A stretch of DNA of 64,000 nucleotides from NCBI GenBank assembly GCA_019914945.1, contig CM034105.1, positions 2,480,001 through 2,544,000 on the forward strand, in the 5' to 3' direction. Below, piece by piece: positions 29,901-40,621 of this stretch. A program made the position numbers and the translations under genes. The notes under the pieces are model-generated. The model was not told the DNA's origin and ran no database searches. It was given only the letters and a program-made list of their open reading frames with translations. Source of the DNA: Typha latifolia (Eukaryota > Streptophyta > Magnoliopsida > Poales > Typhaceae). Within the stretch, counting starts at the first letter, position 1. Each line of letters starts with the position of its first letter.

Positions 29901-31890
29901 ACCCATGTGATGGTTATATGTTACATTGTCTTTATATTGTTTTCGAGCAACAGAAATTATCTCCGTGCTGTTTTCTTTCATCTTTTATATCTTTCCCAAT
30001 GCTAAAAGAAAGGATATGATGGTTAAAAGTAAAAGGTATGAGTAAGAAAACGTCATGGTGGTTGTTAGATGTAACTGGGACGAAGGAAGGGGGCCCTTGC
30101 CCTTGCTTGAGTTGTAGCATTGTGGCCTTCGCAACCTCTTCTACAACAAAATTTTCATCTTATGATTGAAAGTGGACGGAAATAAAAGGCGTGGACTGCA
30201 TTCTAAGCGTGAATGCTAGCCTAGACTTCTCCACACATTCTGTTAAAAGTCCCAGATCATCTAGTCACTATCATGTTTTCTTCATTGATCAAATCCTATA
30301 ATCTGATCCTTTCTTTATATGGGAGCTTGTCTCTTGTTGGTCTTGATTTGAATCTTGGAATATGATGTCTTAGTTGGCAATCAAGTTCAATTTCTGAATC
30401 TTAGTTATTTCACTTAGTTTCTTTTTATAAGGGGAAAACTATATTAGATCTTAGAAGACAACTTGTCTGTGTTCATCTTATGGATTTAAGCGTGAAGTAT
30501 TAAATCGAGACTGGCAATTGATATGCATGCTTGGCCTCATTAGTGCTGCCCCCTGGCTTTATTGGAAATCTCATTCGTCGGTTGGATGGAATAGAAATTA
30601 TATGTAGAGCTGCTGAAAATGGCAGTCTGTGTACCTGGGTCAACTGCTAAGTGTCATTATTATCGAGTCCTAAATGCATGCACTTATGTCCTCATTGAGC
30701 CTTGTGTATTTGCAGGCATTTCATTTTATTTCACCATATATCATTGGTAAAATCAACCTTCAATATCATCTTTTGTTGTGGTCATTCTTGTTTTGGCAGA
30801 GAAGTTTTCAGACTTTTTGCTGCATTTTCAGATGAATAAAAACTTTCTTATATACCGAACTCATCATATGGATGGTCCAAATTTGTTGAAGTTTCATAAT
30901 CAGAATTTATTAACTTTTATTTGTTACATCCGCTGATCAGTTCTCGAGGCAATTCTAGGATCTAATTAAAATTTTAAATATGCCTGTTGCCAGTCTTTTA
31001 TGGTTAAGTGAGGGTCAATTCCCAAAGCAGCCATAACAGGTTTCTGGAGTTCTTTAACCTTCTATTCTCAGGGTTTTTTGTTCTAGGTGTTAATCCCTCT
31101 TTTGTTCTCTACAATTACTATTGCTTTCTTGTATACAATACTAAGTTTCACAACTGATGCTATTCTGAAACAGTGATTTGCAGAGCAGCTTATCAAGTAG
31201 TACATGAAATAATGGAGTAAGTTTGTGATGTGAAAAAGGTAACAATCTCATGAGATGTCTTGGAAATATAATATGCAGCAATTTGATTATGTATATTCCT
31301 GTGTACTTGTCCATTATTTTTATTTGGATTTTCAAAAGTTGATAATAAATACTATGTGATGAGTTGAGTTCTACCCACAAGTTATCTAACTTCTAGTGTA
31401 ATTTCTCCATCTTCACTTTGTTCTGATTAATTTGCTCCTTATCTCGATTATATCTCTACGTAACATGATTTTATTATGGTCTTTTAGTGTAAGCATTGTT
31501 TTAAAAAACTTCCGGCTTAATTTTCAGGCTCCATAGAATATAACTAGGGTATACTTAGGATTCAGCTGATTTTTTTAGCATCTTGTATAATATTTAAATA
31601 TGTAGATTGATTTTGAAAATCAAAATTATTATGCATGTTGATAAATTAGTGGATTCTAATAGCTTACTATAGTTTTTAATAAGAATACATTAGTTTATTA
31701 TTTAGATATTAGGTATTAATTTTAACTTCTCTTATTTTTTTCTTATGTTAATATTTTTTAAGCGTCCTAAGTTCTAGGCTAGATGCCAGCAAACCTGAGT
31801 CCAAATCATTAGTTCCTACATTAGCATCAGCCTTTTTTCATTGAGATTTTATACCCAAAGATTGCATCTTAATTGTCTATCAAGGTCATT

Positions 31891-31964
31891 AGCTACTGCG
31901 GATGATACATTGAAAGGCATCAGAATTAGCTACTGCAGATGATATATTGAAAGGCATCAGAATT
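31891..31964. repeat. 37-bp tandem duplication
   Basis: Two adjacent copies (31891-31927 and 31928-31964) of a unit beginning AGCTACTGC and ending GGCATCAGAATT, differing at two positions, both G/A or C/T transitions. Confidence 0.85.
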
Positions 31965-32689
31965 ACTTGAACTGCCCCCACACACTCTCACCTATTATTT
32001 GCGGATTATCTCCTAATTTATTATCTCCTAATTACTTGGACGTGTGAGGCACTTGATGTGATATGTAACCCCCCCTATTGTATCATTCGAGACTGTCCCA
32101 TTCAGACGATTTTAATTTAATGAGCTCTTCACACTCTGTTACCTTGGAATTGTTTGTTGAAGATTATTGAGTCATAGAGATAATAAATATGACCCGCTTC
32201 AATCTTGTTATTTTAATTCAATTAACTAATTCAATTCCATTTAGGCCTGATTAGGAGGACTAATTAAAGTTTATATGTTCTCACGTATATATAAGTCCGG
32301 TTGTTGGATATAATTTGTGTTCTACGTGTATAAGATAAAGTGAATTACTAAAATATATTAAAAAATTTAAACTTACAATGTCGCCTTAAACTTTGGGAAT
32401 ACAGCTAATGACTATTATACCCCTAATAAATATATCATATTATTAGTTTTTAAATAAAAATAAATTATATAATTTCCCTCAACTTAACTTTTTTTCCTCT
32501 CTCCTCTCCCACTATAATTCCCTTCTTCATCTCTCCTCTCCCAGCTCCCCCACGTCATCCCCTCGCCTCATTCTTCATCCTCATTCCCCCCTCGCATCCC
32601 TCTTCCCTCCCCTCCTTCCTCCCTCCCTCGTCATTACTGCTCCTCATCTCCTTCTCCCCATTCCTCCCCTCCGTCATTCCATAGAAGAA

Positions 32690-33043
32690 GGGAAGGTATA
32701 TGCTTGAAATATATAAATATATAACAAGGGTATGTAGGTCATTTTGTGAAAATATGACTGTCAAACTCACTCAATTTTTTTCACGGCACACTAACAGAAG
32801 TGTGACATTAAAAATTTTCCAAAATTTATTGGGACATTGTAAATCTCCATAAAAACTAGGTGTAGCACAGGGTCAGTATATTAACAGATATAAATTCAGA
32901 CTTATATTAAAGCCGAGTACGTGCACGACTACTACAATTCTCTTATGAGTCTATGTCTCTATATATATATATATCCTTGATACTAAGATTCATATCCGAG
33001 TCGTGCAAGACTGGTACAAGCATCTCTTGTCAGAGTCCACGTC

Positions 33044-33077
<34 letters not shown>

Positions 33078-33226
33078 TCCCATCGACCTCAAGAACAAGA
33101 ATTGGTCTCGTTTGAGCAAGCCATAGAGAACGGAAACGATGTTGTCGCCGGGAAGCGAAAGCTTGATTACGACAATTCACAATTCTACTACCTCTTCGAA
33201 GAATTCAAAGGCGGAAGAAGGGAAGC
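32690..33226 (+). pseudogene. Upstream decayed tandem copy of the B3 gene's 5' end
   Basis: This stretch repeats, in the same order, the sequence found at about 33330-33790: the TGTGACATTAAAAA block, the AACTAGGTGTA block, the GACTGGTACAAGC block, the AT run, CCTCAAGAACAAGAAT, and the first ~30 codons of the B3 gene. At the position of the start codon it reads GCCATAGAGAACGG where the intact copy reads GCCATGGAGAATGG, so the ATG has become ATA. Similarity stops shortly after TTCAAAGGCGGAAG, and the B3 domain itself is absent. It is a truncated, non-functional duplicate. Confidence 0.75.
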
Positions 33227-33699
33227 TGTATTTAAATCTAATTTAGTTATTAATTACTTATCCTAATTAAGTTATAATAATTTAATTAAAGGTTAAAATA
33301 AAACTGTATTTTACTTTTTATCAATTTGATTGAAATATATAATGAGGGTATGTAGATAATTTTAGAAAATTATGACTCACTCAATTTTTCTGACGACAGT
33401 GTGACATTAAAAAATTTCCAAAATTTACCGGGATATTGTAACCTAAAAAGAGTCTCCATTAAAACTAGGTGTAATAATTAACCCTTAGTACAGATATAAA
33501 TTCAAACTCTCTATGAATTGATATGAATTCAGACTCTATCTGAGCCGAGTCCGTGCAGGACTGGTACAATACTCGTATCAGAGTCCGTACAGGACTGGTA
33601 CAAGCTTCTCTTGTCCTAGTCCACGTCTATATATATATATATATATATCCCATTCGACCTCAAGAACAAGAATAGAGTAAGTTCTCGTTTGAGCAAGCC

Positions 33700-34254
33700 A
33701 TGGAGAATGGACACCATGCCGCCGCCGGGAAGCGAAAGCTCGATGACGACGACAATTCTACTACTTCTTCGAAGAGTTCAAAGGTAACAAGCAACGGCAG
33801 CACATTTAACGAGCCTTATCAGAAAGGCAACATGTTCAAGGGCCTCCTCCGCACCATGGTCGACCTCGGCGTCCAACGCCCGGTCTGCGTCCTTCGCAAG
33901 AAGCTATCGGGGAGCGACGTGAGCCCCGACGAGAACCGCCTCCTTTTGCCGAAGAAGATGATGAAGGAGAAACTACTGGAGCTTCTGACGCAAGAGGAGA
34001 GGGCGAGGGTCGACAACGAGGCCGGCGAGGAGGTGGCGGTCATCGATAGGGGTTGCGGGAGGTATAGCATGACGATGAAGTACCTCATGAACGGCAAGGA
34101 GAGTTACCGCACCATCGGAAAAGGGTGGTCGCGGTTCGTAGCGGCGAACCGGCTCGAGGCCGGACAGACTCTGGACGCGTGGGGGTTTCGGTTGGCCGGA
34201 GAGGGAGAGGGAGAGGAGAGGAGAGGAAAGGGAAGGTTCATCTCGTGTTTCTAA
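33700..34254 (+). CDS. B3 domain-containing protein (DUF313-type), probably frameshifted near its C-terminus
   Basis: Plant B3 domains bind DNA; the role of this subgroup is poorly known. The frame from ATG 33700 gives 184 residues. The first ~35 residues contain a basic KRK segment and a Ser/Thr-rich linker. The B3 region runs from about residue 48: LLRTMVDLG, KKLSGSDVSPDENRLLLPKK, LTQEERARV, the WM-like core YLMNGKESYRTIGKGWSRFV, AANRLEAGQTLDAWGFR. After the last Arg the frame enters a GAG/AGG purine tract (about 34198-34236) and ends as RFISCF. In the +1 frame the same bases read GKVHLVFLIYDDEEEKN, like a final B3 beta strand, and stay open to 34382. A one-base slip in the purine tract is the simplest reading. 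The start is supported by GC-rich coding bias and by an AT-rich, TATA-like tract at 33629-33648. Confidence 0.75.
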   Translation: MENGHHAAAGKRKLDDDDNSTTSSKSSKVTSNGSTFNEPYQKGNMFKGLLRTMVDLGVQRPVCVLRKKLSGSDVSPDENRLLLPKKMMKEKLLELLTQEERARVDNEAGEEVAVIDRGCGRYSMTMKYLMNGKESYRTIGKGWSRFVAANRLEAGQTLDAWGFRLAGEGEGEERRGKGRFISCF

Positions 34255-34613
34255 TTTATGATGATGAGGAGGAAAAAAATGAAGAAGAAGAAGAAGTAGT
34301 GACTGCGGAGAGAGCCAAGGACGTAGCAGAGGAGGATCGGATCGAGTTACATCCTTTCCATGGTTGGAATATTCGCTTGTGAGCTCACTAATTAATGTGC
34401 ACATGTTTTAATTGTTTTATTGTTTCATTATTTCTTGTCACGCTACTATGTATCATATTTTAACATTTTAAAAAGAAGAAGAAGAAGGAACTTTACTCTC
34501 TATAAGTCAAATCAAGTTGCACCCTTTAATTAAGGGAATCACAAATACTTAAATAATCCCCGTGGAAATGTTTAATTATGTTGGCGTCTGTTAAAATTGG
34601 GACAAAACACTAG

Positions 34614-34649
<36 letters not shown>

Positions 34650-34923
34650 AAAATAAATTTGCCTATTTTTATTTCCATATGTTATTATTATTATTTATAG
34701 TTATAGGTAAAATATAGGTCTCCTTTAATTGGTACACAAGCTTTTCTTAATTATAATTTAACTTCCCCTTATTCGTAAATAGCATCGGAACACCGTTGTC
34801 CCTAGAAATATACATATAAGTGTGGTCGATGCGATAAAGTTATCACATATCTATTCTTATGAAAATATGCATATATAAACTTTTTATTCATGTTTAAGAC
34901 TAATACATCAATCAAACAAGGCC
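34255..34923. other. Downstream of the B3 gene; +1-frame C-terminus then AT-rich DNA
   Basis: 34255-34382 continues the +1 reading frame of the B3 gene (acidic E/D-rich tail ending at a stop at 34380-34382). The rest is AT-rich with an (AT)n tract at about 34617-34646; no further gene is seen. Confidence 0.5.
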
Positions 34924-35089
34924 GATCTGACCATAAGTATATATATATATAGGAGTTTATTCTAGATAAGTAAATCTGAGTTTACATTAAAGAAGTCCTA
35001 GGCCTAGATCTGACCATAAGTATATATATATATAGGAGTTTATTCTAGATAAGTAAATCTGAGTTTACATTAAAGAAGTCCTAGGCCTA
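34924..35089. repeat. Perfect 83-bp tandem duplication
   Basis: 34924-35006 and 35007-35089 are identical as read by eye, each starting GATCTGACCATAAG, with an AT run of the same length, and ending AGTCCTAGGCCTA. The copies are directly adjacent. Confidence 0.93.
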
Positions 35090-37424
35090 GGTAAATGATA
35101 TATTGGCTCACGTTTAGTTTTCTCAAACCGAGTGGCTTGGGCTAATTGCGCAACTAAAAAGGTTAAAATGGACCTGGGCTTTGTGGCTCTAACCATGATG
35201 CACCAATTCTAAAGTCAATTATCCCACGAGAGAGGAGAAAAAGAAAAGAAATACTAAATTCTCACAATATTGTCTATTTCCATCCAATCTTTCTCAAGCT
35301 AAGGCGAATGGATTGCTTCACTATCATCCAAGTGGGCTGGATAGAGAGAGAGAGTGTTCATGTTGGATAAGAATCACTCGTCACCACCGAAACTCTAGCT
35401 TCCAAGCACAACCTTCTTCAACACGACACGTTTCCGTTAACGCTTTGAAATGACTTTTCTATCCTCCCAGTAATCCACACCAACTAGAATTGAAACCTAA
35501 TAGTAGTAAAATTATATTCGTATCTATAAATATATCGATAGGCAACAGACGCATCCATAACCGTTACAATTAGCCCTATTTTCATGGATATAATTCGGAT
35601 CATATCGGATTGAATTTGATCGGACCGCGAGTTACGAAATCAAAGGGCAAAAGGGTCCACAAGAGCAGCAATTTTCTTCCAGGTCGTTTGGTGAGAATGG
35701 AGTTCACGCTATGTTGTACCCTTCGTTGTGAAAGGCATCGCATGGCCTGTCTCTTTTTGGACTTTGGACGTGGGACATTGCAAATGGAGACAAATGAAGT
35801 AATAAAAACACTTGAGAATTTTGTCACAGCCGACCATTTCCTCCATCACCCTTCGTGGGCTTTTCTGAGTCAAGATGCAGTGGACAATGAGGCATTAAAT
35901 ATGCGGCACATATATTAGTGTTAATTAGGTCATAGATAGCAATAGAAGATATTGACCGATAACGCCTTTATATGAATTAATTAGTGAGAAATTTATTGGT
36001 TGTAGAGAAATTAAGAAAGCCGAGGTCATCATACTTAACTGACAAAATAATTAGGCAAAGGGTTAGTGTTTGATAGATTTTGTATTTAAAACACTATATG
36101 TTTATGAGTTTAGCTATATATGGTTAACATAATTGTTTTAATTGTGAATGAGATATTAATCTCGTGTTAAGAAAATAAAACTTGTGACCAAAATCAGCTA
36201 TGATACTAAGAAATTACTTAGGTTCCTTTATAACGCATATTTTACACGATGAAACTTTAGACACTCTTACAATATGGAATACTTTTGTATAACAATTTTT
36301 TATAATAACTCTCTAAATTTTTTTTAGTATATAAAAATTGTATAATAGAAAGTAATTTTGATGGTTTAGAAAGTTATTATATAACATAAAAAAGTTTAAG
36401 AAATTATTGTAAAAAATGATGATAATTCAAGTAGGTAAAAAGAAAATTATTTCTAAAATTTATTGTATTAACTGTCGTTTAAGAAAAAAATAATCGAATA
36501 AGACGCATGAGAACTTTATGCATCACCTACTCAACTTCTTGCATTAGCTTTTCCCTTCATCTAAGTGCACTTTTATAGTTTTGAGTTAAATTAATTTTCC
36601 CCTTAATTTGGATGAAAATCACTATATCCTTTTAAACTCTTTTTTTTGCCCTCTTGAACTTTATACTAAGTTGCAATTGTTATTTTCTTTTTCTTTCTAG
36701 GTAACAATATCCATAACTTTTTAAACTTTAAAAATATTATTATTCTGAATATGGTATCACTAATCACCCAGAACTTTGCATCTGGATATATTTATTTAAC
36801 AGAAGCACTGTTATATATGAGAATTTCGTCATCTTTGTTAAAGATATTTAATGCGAATCGGGTCAGATCGAATCACGTCAAAGGGAGATTAAGCTCAATG
36901 GATTGAGTCTAATTATCTTATTTGGTCATTTCGTTTGGTTAGAATCTTAACAAGTTAGGATTTTGCTTAATTAGCTAAATTTAACTTTGCGCAGTTTTGA
37001 AAAAAATGCCAACCTCCAGTTTGATATTCATGACTTCTCCAAATTCGGAATTTATCTGCCACGAAATGAAAGATTAATCTGAGAAGATAAGGAAGACTAG
37101 TTTTGTTGGTTTGTTAGGGTTTTAACTTAGGATTTATTAAAGTTGTTTAATTTAGTTGATGAGTTCCTAGGGTGAGCCTCTATAAATATAAATATAAATA
37201 TGTGGAAGAACCCTAATTAGAGTCTAATGATAATGATGATGATTATGATGTTATTGAAATTGGCTTTAACATTATCTCCTTTTTTACTTGACTCTAGCCA
37301 TTGACGTCCTCTTCCATCTCCCTTCTTCCAATGCCTAAGTCTTTAGTCGGTCTCTTCCAGCCTCTATCTCCCTCTTCCACAACAACTTCTCTCAGTTTAC
37401 ACTAAGAACTAACCCTAGCATCCA
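35090..37424. other. Intergenic, AT-rich, no gene seen
   Basis: The one longer open frame (35610-35918) matches no family and shows no coding bias. Around 35560-35640 there are repeated CGGAT/ATCCGA-like motifs resembling hAT subterminal sequence, without a partner end. 37060-37260 has TAGGGTTTT followed by CTATAAATATAAATA, reminiscent of a promoter or LTR, but no other LTR hallmark was found. Confidence 0.5.
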
Positions 37425-37432
37425 TCTAGCCA

Positions 37433-38281
37433 TAGACCTGATCATTGGGCCCAGCCCGCCCGTGCCCCGCCCGACTTGGCCTGGTTTGGACCGGGCTAAG
37501 CCCGGCCCGGCCCGGGCTCGAAGTACCAACGGGCGGTACGGGCCAACCCTTTGCCCGCCTGGCCCGGCCCGAAAGCCCGTCCATTCGGCATGGCCCGGCC
37601 CGGCCCATCCATTCGGCCCGGCCCTAAAACCCCCCTCAATACCTTGGACCCTTGTGTTTGTCCACTCGGATCCATTCTCGTCGTCAGCGAACCGTCGTCG
37701 CTCGGCGTGCTCAGCCGCAGTGAAGAACTCCTCGATCTCGGCCTCAAGCGGCGCCATCCCAGCATCGAGAATCCCAACGAGGAGGACGCGCGCAACTCCT
37801 CCCGGCTGCGGCTCAGATGGGCTTCCCTCAACCGGCTCCGCGGTCGGATCGCCGACATCATAGCGGCGATCAACAAGCCCCTCGCCGACGTCGTCCGCGA
37901 CCACGTCCTCCTCTACCTCCCCCCTGCCTCCCTCTTCTGTTTCCTTTCCGTTCACCCTTCCTGGCGTCAGGTGATCTCCTCCGCTCTCTTCGCCCACACC
38001 CACTCCCGCACCCACCTTTCCCGGCTCTCCGGCGTTTCTCGGCTCTGCCGCTGACCCCGTCTTTCGGCTGCGAGATCTCGCCCCTTCCGCTGCGGCGCCG
38101 CCGCCAAAGCCAGCGTCCTGGCTCTTGTGATCCTGTCCAATATCTCACGGGTCGGGTTCGCTAAAAATAAGACAGAGCCCGGCCCGGCCAACCCGATATC
38201 TCACGGGCCGACGAGCGGTAACAGGCTAGACTATTCTAGCCCGGCCCGAACCCGGCCCGGCCCGCCCGATGATCACGTCTA
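37433..38281. mobile_element. Non-autonomous hAT-type element carrying a gene fragment (Pack-type)
   Basis: An 849-bp element. The left end TAGACCTGATCATTGGGC and the reverse complement of the right end TAGACGTGATCATCGGGC match at 16 of 18 positions. It is flanked by a perfect 8-bp target duplication TCTAGCCA (37425-37432 and 38282-38289), diagnostic of the hAT superfamily. Both subterminal regions are arrays of GGCCCGG/CCGGGCC motifs (about 37440-37625 and 38150-38270), as in other hAT elements. The interior (37660-38130) is G/C-rich coding-like sequence from an F-box gene rather than a transposase, so it would need transposase from elsewhere. The intact duplication suggests a recent insertion. 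Confidence 0.88.
37660..38130 (+). pseudogene. Captured F-box-type gene fragment inside the hAT element
   Basis: In the plus frame that includes 37551-38054, residues read LSRSEELLDLGLKRRHPSIE, then NRLRGRIADIIAAINKPLAD and the F-box-like VRDHVLLYLPPASLFCFLSV followed by HPSWRQVISSALFAHTHSR. F-box motifs recruit SKP1 in SCF ubiquitin ligases. The frame closes at 38052-38054, but one base away the sequence goes on coherently (FLGSAADPVFRLRDLAPS) to a stop at 38128-38130, implying a one-base frameshift near 38035. There is no plausible native start codon: upstream codons are the element's own GGCCCG repeats read as Gly/Pro/Arg. I infer a transduplicated, non-functional fragment; the donor gene is not in this window. 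Confidence 0.7.
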
Positions 38282-38289
38282 TCTAGCCA

Positions 38290-40228
38290 TAGGAGGGCTA
38301 TCAAGCTAAGATTCCAGTTTCAGAACTGTTGAGCTAAAATTTTAACTGGGCGTAGTGGTAAAAAAAAATATAGCGATTCAAGAGAGTAACAAAATTTTTG
38401 TCTAAAATATAATGGATAGAATATATTAAACCCTTATAATTTCCTGCATAAATTGAAGCTGAATTCTAATTCAAGATAATTAAATAAATTTAAGATATAT
38501 CTAATTTTGCAGCCTGTGTCACGTTTGAAACTGGAAGAATTGAAGTGAAAAAGAAAGTGTCAAATAGTTAGAATGAGAGAACTCATGTCTTCGTAGTACC
38601 CTCACTTCACGAATGATTTGGTGAACTTTTCTTTTCCCCGAAAGAAGAAGAAAAAAAATATCTAAAGTCATTTTCGATGACAATTTGAAACACTCAATCA
38701 ATTTGATCCATACGCTACAAAAACGAATTCACAAATGGCACTATTTTCCAGGATATTGACATAATATTGTTCAATGAAAGTAATTGCAGGACAATTTCTT
38801 CACTATTTTTTTTTCAATAGATAGAATTCCATGGCCAAATTCAACTTAGTGGTGGTATGAAGGCAAAACTATGATAAACAATGGAACATCTTCATCTTGT
38901 TTAAGTCTGCCAAATCGTGTAATTTTAATCAATACAATAATATGCACTAATTAACTAATCCACATAGCTTGGCTAATTGTCTTTCTTATTTCATCCAAAT
39001 TATATACTAAAAAAGTCTAAATCATCAAAAGATAAAGCAAGGAAAATACCCTTACAAGAATCTAATATCAGTGCATCATCCAATTATTTTAAGAGTATAA
39101 GAAGATCAAATATTATTGGTTAGTAAAAAGGGGTAATCTAATGGTTATACACACAATTAGTTAGAGCTTTGAGGGGTGCATGCCAATAGTTTTTTGGAGT
39201 GGTATTATGACATGATACAAAATATAAGAAAGGGAGATAGGATAATATCCTGAAACAAGCTCCTGTTCTTAAGCTGAAATACAAATCGATTAAACAATTA
39301 ATCCTTAGTATCAATATGTAACATACAAGCACTCATGCAAAAAAAAAAAAAAAAGAACGGAGAAAATAGGATATTGATCCTAAAGCAAATCTCTCTTTTG
39401 GTCTAATAAAACTATTCTACATAGGAGAAACAGTTGCAAGAGATTTGGACTGAGATTGCTTATCAACAAAGAGTCAACTCCTATGGCTTTCATAGGCCAG
39501 AAAAGATTTAAACTGATATTGCTTGTAAAGAAATGAAAATGTGGAAAATGAAGCTGGTCAATTGGTGCTGGAGAAGCTTAGAAAGAAAATATAGATAGAT
39601 ACACACTGCATATACAATATAAATTATATAAATGTACATAAACAAAATGCAGGCTATTTATCAATATGATCCCTATCTGGACGCCCAAGCTCTGAATACT
39701 TGACATTCTACTTGTCATTCTATAGTTATGATTAAAATAAAATCGCTATTTTTTTTTATTATACATGACAAAAATAAATAAGAAACTCTTCCAGCATTCA
39801 AATCAAACGGTCATGGGGATGGGTGGAGCATCCATTACCAATATTTTTTTTAAAAAAATATTAAACTTCCAATTTAGCAATCAGCCCACCACCCTTCCCC
39901 CCAAATCAAATCCAACGGCTCCAATCGTTCTCCATATCCCCTCCCCCTCCGTGGTGGATTTGGACTCGTTTCCTCTTCCGAAATCACCCCGCCCCGCTCA
40001 GTATCAAATTCTTATACGTATTCACAAACCTCCAATACACGTACAAAATATAAATATATACAATTCTAGACTCCATTTCTCTACTGTCCATGGGCAGAGA
40101 CGCTGCCATAAGCTGCCAAATATCCTATCTGACCGTTAAATCTCCACCCTTCCTCCCTTATCATGCCCACATCTCTCCCCCCTCCCACTTCTTCCTCTAT
40201 CCTTCTCCTCCTATCCCTTCCTCTCCTG

Positions 40229-40259
<31 letters not shown>

Positions 40260-40621
40260 GACTCCAATGCCCGCTTCCTCTTCCTCTTCCTCTTAGCCTT
40301 CTTCTCCTATCCAGAAGTACTCTAAATTAGAGCTAGCACAGCCGGCCAAGACCAACGTCAAACTCCACTCCTCTCTTGTGGTAAGCCTTCCCTCTAAATT
40401 TATTCAGCTCTTCTTTATGCTTTCTTAACTAAATTCTTGCAACTTAGTGGGTTCTCGTGTATTTAATTATATTAATATCTTAGCACCGCCCGTTTTGTTT
40501 GTCAAAACCTTATCCTTTTGCTCCATAACGTTAAAGCTAAAAGACTTCCACTACCATCCATGGCTCTCTATATTAACCAATTCCAATGGTGTGCTAATTA
40601 GCTACCGGCCGTGCGAGAAGA
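38290..40621. other. Intergenic and probable promoter/5' UTR of the REC1-like gene
   Basis: 38290-39750 is AT-rich with no recognisable gene. From about 39880 the plus strand becomes C/T-rich, typical of a plant 5' region. A CTAT microsatellite lies at 40230-40259. TTGTGGTAAGCC at about 40374-40385 looks like a 5' UTR intron donor, with a matching pyrimidine-poor but AG-containing stretch before the start codon at 40622. Transcription start was not determined. Confidence 0.45.
40230..40259. repeat. (CTAT)n microsatellite
   Basis: About seven tetranucleotide units in the presumed promoter or 5' UTR of the REC1-like gene. Confidence 0.9.

Larger units (their letters stand above)
25246..32689. 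other. Intergenic; hAT-like MITE, orphan GC-rich island, no gene seen
   Basis: 25246-25900 likely includes the cyclin 3' UTR. A hAT-like MITE occupies 26350-26915. 27780-28790 has GGGC/GGTC-rich ends and G/C-rich patches that may be another old element. 29280-29620 is a C/G-rich stretch with repeated CGCCGGACGCCGG motifs; its open frame matches no family. A 37-bp tandem duplication is at 31891-31964. 32470-32690 is a polypyrimidine (CT-rich) stretch. Short ORFs elsewhere look random. Confidence 0.55.

Noticed and set aside
35560..35640. CGGAT/ATCCGA-rich stretch like one end of a hAT MITE
   Set aside because: No partner terminus or target duplication could be located.
35610..35918. 102-codon plus-strand open frame
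   Set aside because: No family resemblance, no coding bias, and overlaps an equally open minus-strand frame.
37060..37260. TAGGGTTTT, TATA-like sequence and leader, considered as a solo LTR
   Set aside because: No TG..CA ends with a 5-bp target duplication, no polyadenylation arrangement and no second LTR were seen.
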